Assembly (NCBI GenBank): GCA_027533185.1
Contig: JAPZTS010000005.1
Coordinates: 52,144-116,143, forward strand
Direction: 5' to 3'
Length of the DNA: 64,000 nt
Source of the DNA: Leptospira sp.
Lineage (GTDB): Bacteria > Spirochaetota > Leptospiria > Leptospirales > Leptospiraceae
Shown here: piece by piece, positions 1 through 7,704 of the stretch
Position numbering within the stretch: position 1 is the stretch's first letter
How the letters are laid out: every line of letters starts with the position of its first letter
Position numbers and translations under genes: made by a program
The notes under the pieces: model-generated
Database searches by the model: none
The model's input: only the letters and a program-made list of their open reading frames with translations
What the model was told of the DNA's origin: nothing

Positions 1-1278
1 TTCTTAACAAGTTTGGGACACAGAGTTGAAATTGAATTAAACATTCATTCAGGATTTGCAAAATTAGAGGATGAATTGTTCGATGTTATCTTTTTAGACA
101 TACGATTGGGTATGGAAAATGGAATGGAATGGATTCAGAAAATTCATTCTCATTCACCGAATAGTAAGATCATTATGATAACTGCATATCCTGGGATGCA
201 AGAGGCAATAGAATGCATTAAATCGGGAGCCTTCGACTTTTTATCGAAACCATTCAATCCAGATCTTGTTACAAAAACATTGGAACGGATTGTTGAGATT
301 AAAAAACTTGAAAACGAGGTTAAAAAACTAAAATCATCAGACGATTCAAAATTTGATCATTTGGATGTTGAAAGTCAAAATCCGAAAATGGTTCGGGTAA
401 TTTCAATCGCAAAACAGGTAGCGAATGCAGATACAACCGTTCTATTGCTTGGTCCCTCGGGGACAGGGAAAACCACTCTTGCACGTTCTATCCACGAATG
501 GAGTGGACGTAAGAATTTTCCCTTTTCAGTGGTTTCTTGTCCGACTTTAAATCCTGAACTTTTGGAGTCAGAGTTATTTGGGCATGTGAAAGGATCTTTC
601 ACGGGTGCTTTCAAAGATAATATTGGACGTGTTGCCCATTGCGACCAAGGAACACTTTTTTTGGATGAGGTTGGGGATCTACCGACAAACATCCAAGCAA
701 AGCTTTTGAGATTCTTACAAGAGAAAGAATATGAGAGGCTTGGAGAATCTAGAACCCGGACTGCGGACGTGCGAATCATTACCGCAACGAACCAAGACCT
801 AGAGGAATTGGTAAAAATTGGAAAATTTAGAGAAGATTTATACTATCGAATCAAAGTATTTCCCATTGAACTTGTGTCATTAAAAGAAAGGAAAGAAGAT
901 ATTCTCTCGATTTCTGCAAAGTTATTGCGATCACTCAGTAAACAGAATAAAAAAATGATTTTAGATTTTTCAGATGAAGCAAAAGACTTTGTCGTGAATT
1001 ACGATTGGCCAGGAAATATCCGCGAACTCAGAAATTCAATTGAACGCGCCGTCATACTATGCAATCAAAGTTTTATCAGCAAAGAAGATCTAAGCGAAAA
1101 AACTATGAATGTTGGTAACAGGTTAAAAATAGGAGATAACGTTTCTTTAGATGAAATAAAAGATGCACACATAATGGCAATTCTACTCAATTCAAAATCT
1201 GTGAAAGAGGCTTCGGATATTCTTAAAATAGATCAGGCTACTCTTTGGAGATTTCGGCAAAAGCACAATCTCAACTAA
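1..1278 (+). CDS. Sigma-54-dependent NtrC-family response regulator (5' partial)
   Basis: This is a cytoplasmic transcription activator that should turn on a sigma-54 promoter when phosphorylated. The reading frame is open to the window edge and the visible part begins inside the receiver domain, so the true start lies upstream; the TTG at 13 is only the first in-window candidate. Domains seen are a receiver with the phospho-acceptor Asp in FLDIRLG (codon 97-99), an AAA+ domain with Walker A GPSGTGKT, a GAFTGA-type loop read as GSFTGA, Walker B LFLDEVGD, and a C-terminal Fis-like helix-turn-helix. The GSFTGA loop contacts sigma-54 in this family. It is followed after 121 bp by a sensor kinase and then kdp genes, so it probably replaces KdpE. 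The domain assignment is certain; the kdp target is inferred. Confidence 0.95.
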   Translation, partial: FLTSLGHRVEIELNIHSGFAKLEDELFDVIFLDIRLGMENGMEWIQKIHSHSPNSKIIMITAYPGMQEAIECIKSGAFDFLSKPFNPDLVTKTLERIVEIKKLENEVKKLKSSDDSKFDHLDVESQNPKMVRVISIAKQVANADTTVLLLGPSGTGKTTLARSIHEWSGRKNFPFSVVSCPTLNPELLESELFGHVKGSFTGAFKDNIGRVAHCDQGTLFLDEVGDLPTNIQAKLLRFLQEKEYERLGESRTRTADVRIITATNQDLEELVKIGKFREDLYYRIKVFPIELVSLKERKEDILSISAKLLRSLSKQNKKMILDFSDEAKDFVVNYDWPGNIRELRNSIERAVILCNQSFISKEDLSEKTMNVGNRLKIGDNVSLDEIKDAHIMAILLNSKSVKEASDILKIDQATLWRFRQKHNLN

Positions 1279-1399
1279 GAGAGTGAAAATTGCAAGACTA
1301 TCAGGAATCATCATTGCTATTTGCAAGGAAACGGCATGAAAAACTGCGCTTAAGTTACTTAAAATAAAGGCATAAAACTTGCAGAAAAAAGAATAGAAA

Positions 1400-3205
1400 A
1401 TGAAAATTCGCACCAAGCTAATCATTGGATTTGGAATCCTTGTCTTTGTTTTTTCTGTGACTTCAGCAGTCACCCTAATACAAATTAACTATTTGGGAAA
1501 CTCTATCGATTTAATCTTAAAAGAAAATTATCTCAGTGTTGCTGCTACTCAGAACATCATTAATGGATCAAACCAACTTCTTCTTTCATTCAAAGATACT
1601 CCATTCAATCCTGAAAAAAAATGGATTCGATACAAAAACGCATTAGATGTTATTCGAGAAGGAATCGAAATAGAAGTTGGAAATATTACACTTGAGGGAG
1701 AAGAAGATTTAGCAAATGAAATGAAAAATTCATTTTTGCGTTTAGAAAAAATAATTCCGCAAGATAAAAACAAACTTCTTAGCTTTGACTTCAAATTTTA
1801 TGCATCCAAGATTGAAAATGAGATACAAACAATCATTGAGTTAGCTTCAGAAATTTCGAGTATAAATCAAAAAAATATGATTGAGGCCAAAGAGGAGGCG
1901 AAAAAAAAATCGGATTCAATTAGCAAACTTATTTGGATAACTCTAGCAATATCCTTTTTCACTTCTCTCTGTTATTTGTATTTATCTAACTATTGGATTT
2001 TAAAACCACTAAAAATTCTAACGGATTATTCCAAAGAAATAAAAAAAGGTAACTTTGATTTAAGTTACACCAAATTGAGCAATGATGAGATTGGTAAGTT
2101 AGGTATTGAGTTTAATAATATGATTTTTGCCTTGAGGAACACCCGAGATGAAAATCAAAAAACAATTTCAAGAACCAAACATGCCGTTACAGAAATATTT
2201 AAATCAATTCCGATTCCACTAACAATTCTCGATTCAGAAGGAAAGATTGAAATTTCGACAGAGAAAGCGACAAATATATTTGGATTCCATCTAGGCAATT
2301 CAATTTGGAACAATAACATTAAAGCCTTAAAAGATGGCTTCACTTCCGTTTTAGAGAATGGAGTTATTTGTAAAAATAAAGAAGGTGAATATATTCAAAT
2401 CTTTCATGAGAGAGATGAGTATTTTTATGAATTCCAAATCATTCCTATTTATTCAAATCTTAGTAAGTCCCAATTGAGTGGAGCAGCAATATGTTTAAAT
2501 GACGTAACTTCACTCATCGAACAAAAAGAACTAAAAAAATCTGTTCTCTCAACTGTGTCGCATCAGATAAAATCTCCTCTAACTACCATACAAATGGCTT
2601 TTCATATGATACTAGATGAAAGAATAGGTGAATTGAATTCAAAGCAAACCGAAGTTATGTTAGCGGCAAAAAACGAATCGGATCGTTTGGAACACATCAT
2701 AAACGAAATTTTAGATCTCAGTAAAATGGAATCTAAAAAATCATTTTTAAACAAAACAAAAATATCACCATATGATTTGGTTGAAATTTGCAAACTTGAC
2801 TCCATTGATCATGCAAATCGCAAAGGTGTGAAAATTTATAATGATGTAAACATAAAGTCTTTTACCATTGATGTAGACATAGATAAGATGAAACATGTTT
2901 TTTCGAATATCTTTTCCAATGGAATCCGATTTACTCCTTCCGCTGGTATTATAAGAATAAATGCTACAGTTTTGAATAACATCATCGAATTTTCGATTTC
3001 TGATACTGGAGCAGGTATATCTGCGGAAGATTTACCCTATATATTTGATTCTTTTTATAGAGGCTCTGGGCAAGAGCCAAATACTGGTGTCGGAATTGGA
3101 TTAACAATCGTTAAAGAGATAATTCAGCTTCATGGTGGAAATGTGCGATGTCGGAGTGAAGTAGGAGTTGGCACGACATTTGCATTTACTATTCCGATTA
3201 CATAG
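1400..3205 (+). CDS. Membrane sensor histidine kinase (HAMP-PAS-HisKA-HATPase), probable Kdp sensor
   Basis: A 601-aa inner-membrane kinase likely to phosphorylate the upstream NtrC-type regulator. Two membrane helices (about 8-28 and 176-197) enclose a roughly 145-residue periplasmic helical sensor. Then come a HAMP linker (about 200-250), a PAS-like region (about 260-375), a HisKA domain with phospho-accepting His388 in SHQIKSPL, and a HATPase with DTGAGI and GVGIGLTIVKE. It has none of KdpD's own sensor domains. The 3' end of the gene contains the candidate sigma-54 promoter of the kdp operon. No strong ribosome site precedes the ATG, which makes the start moderately certain. The partner and signal (low K+ or turgor) are inferred from position only. 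Confidence 0.92.
   Translation: MKIRTKLIIGFGILVFVFSVTSAVTLIQINYLGNSIDLILKENYLSVAATQNIINGSNQLLLSFKDTPFNPEKKWIRYKNALDVIREGIEIEVGNITLEGEEDLANEMKNSFLRLEKIIPQDKNKLLSFDFKFYASKIENEIQTIIELASEISSINQKNMIEAKEEAKKKSDSISKLIWITLAISFFTSLCYLYLSNYWILKPLKILTDYSKEIKKGNFDLSYTKLSNDEIGKLGIEFNNMIFALRNTRDENQKTISRTKHAVTEIFKSIPIPLTILDSEGKIEISTEKATNIFGFHLGNSIWNNNIKALKDGFTSVLENGVICKNKEGEYIQIFHERDEYFYEFQIIPIYSNLSKSQLSGAAICLNDVTSLIEQKELKKSVLSTVSHQIKSPLTTIQMAFHMILDERIGELNSKQTEVMLAAKNESDRLEHIINEILDLSKMESKKSFLNKTKISPYDLVEICKLDSIDHANRKGVKIYNDVNIKSFTIDVDIDKMKHVFSNIFSNGIRFTPSAGIIRINATVLNNIIEFSISDTGAGISAEDLPYIFDSFYRGSGQEPNTGVGIGLTIVKEIIQLHGGNVRCRSEVGVGTTFAFTIPIT
3062..3078. promoter_or_regulatory. Candidate enhancer site (inverted repeat) for the sigma-54 activator
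   Basis: GGCTCT-GGGCA-AGAGCC is a perfect 6-bp inverted repeat with a 5-bp spacer. It is centred about 125 bp before the predicted start of the sigma-54 kdp transcript, a usual distance for NtrC-family enhancers. It lies in the kinase coding sequence, so the symmetry may be chance. No second copy was found. Confidence 0.3.
3168..3184 (+). promoter_or_regulatory. Sigma-54 (-24/-12) promoter of the kdp operon
   Basis: TTGGCACG-ACAT-TTGCA matches the sigma-54 consensus YTGGCACGRNNNTTGCW at every defined position, with correct GG-GC spacing. It overlaps the last codons of the sensor kinase gene and would start transcription near 3195, about 30 bp before the first small ORF of the kdp operon. The gene two places upstream encodes a sigma-54 activator, which supports the call. 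Confidence 0.8.
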
Positions 3206-3225
3206 TTTGCAATTAGGAGTTCATT

Positions 3226-3318
3226 ATGCTTTTTATTCTATTCGTTGGCATTACGGCGGCAGCATGTCTCTGTATCCTTATCATCAATAAACTCATTCTG
3301 ACATCTGAGGAAAAGTAA
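3226..3318 (+). CDS. 30-aa single-span membrane peptide upstream of kdpF
   Basis: A short ORF of 30 codons with a good ribosome site (AGGAG at 3215-3219, 6 nt before ATG). The product is almost entirely hydrophobic (MLFILFVGITAAACLCILII) with a charged tail ending TSEEK, so one membrane helix is predicted. Its last codons (GAGGAAAAG) form the ribosome site of kdpF, whose ATG begins 1 nt after this stop, so the two are probably translationally coupled. It is the first gene after the sigma-54 promoter. I do not recognise it as a named family. It could be a second KdpF-like stabilising peptide of the KdpFABC complex or merely a leader that couples translation. Confidence 0.6.
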   Translation: MLFILFVGITAAACLCILIINKLILTSEEK

Positions 3319-3319
3319 C

Positions 3320-3403
3320 ATGGTTCTAACGCTAATATTTGTCCTCGCTATCTTAATGTTTGGTTATCTTTTTGTTTCAATCATATCCCCAGAGAGGTTT
3401 TAA
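3320..3403 (+). CDS. kdpF: Potassium-transporting ATPase small subunit KdpF
   Basis: A 27-aa membrane peptide with one helix and the KdpF-like ending SPERF; KdpF homologues typically end in a similar Pro-Glu-Arg-Phe motif. It sits directly before kdpA, where kdpF is normally found, and the kdpA ATG begins 4 nt after its stop. In the known complex KdpF lies at the interface of KdpA and stabilises the transporter. Translation is probably coupled to the small ORF before it (GAGGAAAAG site). Confidence 0.85.
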   Translation: MVLTLIFVLAILMFGYLFVSIISPERF

Positions 3404-3407
3404 ATAG

Positions 3408-5072
3408 ATGATCCTTTTAATTATACTGTTCATTTCGGCAGTTCTCTCTTACCCACTAGGTAAGTATCTCAATGCTCTGCTTTCCTATTCATCCCAAGAG
3501 GATAAAAGAAGTAGAGGTGACATTTTTTTAAGCAGAGTTTTTGGAAAATCAATACTTGAAAAACAGGATTGGAAGTCTTACATTTCTTCACTTATCTTTT
3601 TCAATTTGATCATGTTCATACTCGTCTTCTGTATACTTTTTTTCCAAAATCTTCTTCCTTTGAACCCCGATTCAAAGGATGGTTTAGAGTGGAGTTTAGC
3701 CTTTAACACAGCGATATCATTTACAACAAATACGAATCTCCAACACTATTCAGGTGAAGTTTCACTATCTTATTTTTCGCAAGTTTTTGGACTTATGTGG
3801 CTTCAGTTTGTATCTGCTGCAACTGGCATTGCATCTCTGGCAGCAATTTCAAGGGGTTTGATTGGAGAAAAAACCTTTGGTAATTTTTTGAATGACCTTT
3901 TACGAGTAACGTTCTATTTTTTACTCCCCATTGCTATGATTTTTGCAACCCTTCTTTTAGCATTTGGAGTTGTGATGACATATGAAGGTTCCATTGCGGT
4001 CACGACATTGGAAGGAATTACGCAAACAATTGCCAGAGGTCCCGTAGCTGCATTTGTTGCGATCAAACAACTAGGAACAAATGGGGGAGGTTTTTTTGGT
4101 ACAAACTCCGCTCACCCATTTGAAAATCCAAACGTGTATACAAATATTATTGAAAGCCTAGCAATTTTACTGATACCCATGTCTTGTGTTTGGTTCTACG
4201 GATTTTTCACAAAAAGATTAAGACATTCCAGCGTTATATTTTCTGTGATGGCTATCTTACTGATTGTTAAGATTGGTTTGACCGTATATTTTGAATCGCA
4301 ACCTAACCAGGCTTTTACCAATTTACCAGTTGTCCAAGGCCCTAATTTGGAAGGAAAGGAATTGAGATTTGGCACAAATACAAGTCCCCTCTGGGCAGTT
4401 TTGACAACTTCAACAAGCAACGGTTCTGTGAACTCGATGCATGACAGTTTAAACCCGCTAGCTGGATTGATTCCTATGGTAGCTATGTGGTTTAACGTGA
4501 CCTTTGGTGGAGTAGGAGTAGGATTCATAAATATGCTTCTATACATCATTGTTGGTATTTTCATTTCAGGAATGATGGTAGGTCGGACACCAGAATATTT
4601 AGGAAAAAAAATAGAAGCAGAAGAAATGAAGTGGGCACTGCTTGCCATTTTACTCCATCCATTACTGATATTAGGCGGAACTGCTTTGTTTTGTATATTC
4701 CCTTGGGGAAAAGATGCAATCAATAATCCAAATTTTCATGGTTTTTCAGAAATACTGTATGAATTTTCATCCGCAGCGGCTAATAACGGTTCGGGCTTTG
4801 AGGGATTAGGAGATGATACTGTCCCTTGGAACATCGCAACAGGAATTGTAATGCTTTTGGGGAGATTTTTACCAATCATCTTGCCTTTTATAATTTCGGC
4901 AAAAATGCAAACTAAGAAAGTTGCTCTGGAAAATTCAGGTACCCTCCGTGTCGATACGATACTGTTTGGTGTCATACTCCTCGGGACTGTAATATTTGTC
5001 GGAGCGTTATTGTTTATGCCAGTCGCAATCCTAGGTCCCATTGCGGATCATCTTTCATTTTTAACACCTTAG
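3408..5072 (+). CDS. kdpA: Potassium-transporting ATPase subunit KdpA (K+ channel-like)
   Basis: This 554-aa inner-membrane subunit binds and conducts K+ in the KdpFABC pump. It has about ten membrane helices and the four selectivity-filter regions typical of the family: TTNTNLQ near residue 107, GTNGGGFFGTNS near 226, STSNGSVNSM near 339 and AANNGSGFEGL near 456. Length matches KdpA (about 555-600). The ribosome site (GAGAGG) lies in the end of kdpF. It is followed 9 bp later by kdpB. Nothing is missing, so the pump appears functional. Confidence 0.98.
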   Translation: MILLIILFISAVLSYPLGKYLNALLSYSSQEDKRSRGDIFLSRVFGKSILEKQDWKSYISSLIFFNLIMFILVFCILFFQNLLPLNPDSKDGLEWSLAFNTAISFTTNTNLQHYSGEVSLSYFSQVFGLMWLQFVSAATGIASLAAISRGLIGEKTFGNFLNDLLRVTFYFLLPIAMIFATLLLAFGVVMTYEGSIAVTTLEGITQTIARGPVAAFVAIKQLGTNGGGFFGTNSAHPFENPNVYTNIIESLAILLIPMSCVWFYGFFTKRLRHSSVIFSVMAILLIVKIGLTVYFESQPNQAFTNLPVVQGPNLEGKELRFGTNTSPLWAVLTTSTSNGSVNSMHDSLNPLAGLIPMVAMWFNVTFGGVGVGFINMLLYIIVGIFISGMMVGRTPEYLGKKIEAEEMKWALLAILLHPLLILGGTALFCIFPWGKDAINNPNFHGFSEILYEFSSAAANNGSGFEGLGDDTVPWNIATGIVMLLGRFLPIILPFIISAKMQTKKVALENSGTLRVDTILFGVILLGTVIFVGALLFMPVAILGPIADHLSFLTP

Positions 5073-5081
5073 GAGGACTAT

Positions 5082-7133
5082 ATGAATCATTCTAATACGC
5101 TACGATCCAACGAAAGTATCTTTCAATTTTTTAAAGGTCAACAGTTTCGGGAAGCTCTGAAACAAAGCTTTATCCTCTTACATCCAAAGTATTTAGCAAA
5201 GAATCCAGTCATGTTTTTGACAGAGGTAGGAGCAATTCTCACGACCATCATTGCAATCAGTGAATTATTTTCATCCGTCGCATATTCTTTCTCCCTAACG
5301 ATTTCCGTCATTCTTTGGCTAACCGTACTCTTTGGTACATTTGCGGAAGCACTTGCTGAGGCCAGAGGGAAAGCACAGGCAAATTCATTGAAACAAACGA
5401 AGACATCTCTGAAGGCTAAAAAAATTCAAGGAAATCAAATCGAAATGGTAGATGCCGAGAGCCTCAGGATTGGGGATATTGTATCTGTGTCTGCAGGTGA
5501 GATGATACCTTGTGACGGTGAAATCATTAGCGGTGTTGCCTCGGTGGATGAATCAGCAATTACGGGTGAATCAGCACCTGTAATTCGTGAGGCGGGCGGG
5601 GATAGGTCTGGTGTGACAGGTGGAACAAAAGTTATATCCGATCAGATCATGATCCGCGTAAGTGTGAATCCGGGAGAAACTTTTTTAGATAAAATGATCC
5701 AACTTGTAGAAGGTGCCGTTCGTCAAAAAACGCCGAACGAACTTGCTTTGACCGTTACTTTATCAGGACTCAGTTTAGCATTTTTAATCGTCACTGTCAC
5801 ACTCTATCCTATCGCAAAGTTTTTCGACGTGGAAATTCCAATTCCAATTCTTGTTTCTCTTCTTGTTTGTTTGATTCCTACTACAATTGGTGCCTTATTG
5901 TCAGCAATTGGTCTTGCTGGTTTAGATCGAGCACTCCGAGCCAATATTTTATCTAAGAGTGGGAAGGCAGTTGAATTAGCGGGCGACATAGATACATTGT
6001 TATTGGACAAAACAGGTACGATCACAATGGGGAATCGCCAGGCGAAAGAAATTTTTCCTCTCTCTGGTTTTTCAAAAGAAGAAGTAAATAAAAATGCATT
6101 TTTTTCTTCTTTCGGTGATGAAACGGCGGAAGGAAGATCCATTTATACTTTACTCTCCAATCTAAATCAATCTGTTGACCACGAGAATTTGTTGGAATTC
6201 AAAGTGATTCCATTCTCAGCAGAAACACGAATGAGCGGTATTGAAACAAAAGATGGAGATATTTATAGAAAAGGCGCCTACGAATCCATAAAACAAAACT
6301 CAAAAAAATTACCAGAAAATTTGGCAACGGAGTTAGAATCTATAGTGGAAAGAGTAGCGAGTAAGGGTTCGACACCGCTTGTGATTTCGAAGAATGATCA
6401 AATCGTTGGTGTGATAACGCTTACTGATATTCTCAAGAAAGGGATCAAAGAAAGATTTACAAGATTGAGATCTATGGGAATTCGCATAATAATGGTTACT
6501 GGAGACAATCCATTAACTGCGGGAAGCATTGCGAAGGAAGCAGGGGTCGATGATTTTATCGCAAATGCCACACCAGAAAGAAAATTAGAATATATTAGGG
6601 AGTCGCAAAAAAAAGGTCATTTAGTTGCGATGATGGGTGACGGAACAAATGACTCTCCTGCTCTTGCGCAAGCTGATATTGGAGTTGCAATGAACTCTGG
6701 AACGCAAGCCGCAAAAGAAGCTGGAAATATGATCGATTTAGATAGTGACCCTACGAAAATCATAGAGGTTATTGAAATCGGAAAACAGCTTTTGATGACC
6801 AGGGGTGCTTTAACAACTTTTTCCATCGCAAATGACGTCGCAAAATATTTCGCCATTATACCAGCTATTTTTTTGTTAGCTGTTCCTGGGTTATCCGTTC
6901 TAAATATCATGCGATTATCAAGTCCCAATTCTGCGATATTATCCGCGTTGATTTTTAATGCGATCATCATTCCTCTATTGATCCCCATCGCTTTGAAGGG
7001 AGTGAAATACATTCCTGCTGGTGCGGACAGTATATTGAGGCGAAATCTTTTGATTTATGGTCTTGGTGGCCTCATTGCTCCATTCATCGGAATTAAAGCG
7101 ATTGATATGATTTTATCTTTGGTAGGAGTATAA
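5082..7133 (+). CDS. kdpB: Potassium-transporting ATPase ATP-binding subunit KdpB
   Basis: A 683-aa P-type ATPase subunit that hydrolyses ATP to drive K+ uptake. It shows the TGES actuator motif, the phosphorylated Asp in LLDKTGTITMG, the ATP-binding KGAYES region, and the hinge motif MGDGTNDSPALAQADIGVAM. The membrane segments expected for the family are present, and length is normal. A strong ribosome site (AGGAGG) lies 5 nt before the ATG. It belongs to the kdp operon, with kdpC starting 1 nt after its stop codon. Confidence 0.98.
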   Translation: MNHSNTLRSNESIFQFFKGQQFREALKQSFILLHPKYLAKNPVMFLTEVGAILTTIIAISELFSSVAYSFSLTISVILWLTVLFGTFAEALAEARGKAQANSLKQTKTSLKAKKIQGNQIEMVDAESLRIGDIVSVSAGEMIPCDGEIISGVASVDESAITGESAPVIREAGGDRSGVTGGTKVISDQIMIRVSVNPGETFLDKMIQLVEGAVRQKTPNELALTVTLSGLSLAFLIVTVTLYPIAKFFDVEIPIPILVSLLVCLIPTTIGALLSAIGLAGLDRALRANILSKSGKAVELAGDIDTLLLDKTGTITMGNRQAKEIFPLSGFSKEEVNKNAFFSSFGDETAEGRSIYTLLSNLNQSVDHENLLEFKVIPFSAETRMSGIETKDGDIYRKGAYESIKQNSKKLPENLATELESIVERVASKGSTPLVISKNDQIVGVITLTDILKKGIKERFTRLRSMGIRIIMVTGDNPLTAGSIAKEAGVDDFIANATPERKLEYIRESQKKGHLVAMMGDGTNDSPALAQADIGVAMNSGTQAAKEAGNMIDLDSDPTKIIEVIEIGKQLLMTRGALTTFSIANDVAKYFAIIPAIFLLAVPGLSVLNIMRLSSPNSAILSALIFNAIIIPLLIPIALKGVKYIPAGADSILRRNLLIYGLGGLIAPFIGIKAIDMILSLVGV

Positions 7134-7134
7134 A

Positions 7135-7704
7135 ATGAAAATTCTAAATAGTTTATTAACGAATTTGCGAATAGTATTTTTGAGCATAGTGATCTTATCG
7201 ATACTATATCCCCTTACAATCAATTTATTAGGAATGACTTTTTGGTCGTATTCAGCAAGCGGATATCTAGTAAAAGATAAATTCGGAAAGTATATAGGAA
7301 GTTCGATGATTGCACAAAAATTTTCGAATCCTATCTATGTGTTTCCAAGACCTTCTGCTGTAGATTACCAAGCCAATGCTTCAGGTGGAAGCAATTGGGG
7401 TTCAAAAAATCCAGAACTAAAGGAAAGAGCAGAAAATAAGATTAAAACCGAAATGTCAGAAGCTGAGGGTTTTGCTACAGTGGACAGTGTTACGAGCTCT
7501 GGTAGTGGTCTAGACCCTTTTATCACAGAAGATAATTTAAAACTCCAATTGAAGCGTATTGCAAAACTTCGTAATATCGAGGCAAATGATATTGCCAAAC
7601 TATTGAACTACCCAGAATTGTATGAAATTCCATTATTCGAAAATTCGAAAATATTCAATGTTTTAAAAGTGAATCTATATTTGGATCAAAACTTTCCACA
7701 GTAA
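7135..7704 (+). CDS. kdpC: Potassium-transporting ATPase subunit KdpC
   Basis: A 189-aa subunit with one N-terminal membrane helix (about 12-35) and a periplasmic domain with the family motifs FSNPIYVFPRPSAVDYQA, GGSNWG and SSGSGLDP. KdpC assembles with KdpB and raises its ATP affinity. Length is normal for the family. The stop codon TAA is directly followed by the ATG of the KdpD-like gene, so the two are almost certainly cotranscribed and coupled. Confidence 0.97.
   Translation: MKILNSLLTNLRIVFLSIVILSILYPLTINLLGMTFWSYSASGYLVKDKFGKYIGSSMIAQKFSNPIYVFPRPSAVDYQANASGGSNWGSKNPELKERAENKIKTEMSEAEGFATVDSVTSSGSGLDPFITEDNLKLQLKRIAKLRNIEANDIAKLLNYPELYEIPLFENSKIFNVLKVNLYLDQNFPQ

Noticed and set aside
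4196..4723. 175-codon minus-strand frame inside kdpA
   Set aside because: It is the complement of conserved kdpA codons and shows no independent signal.
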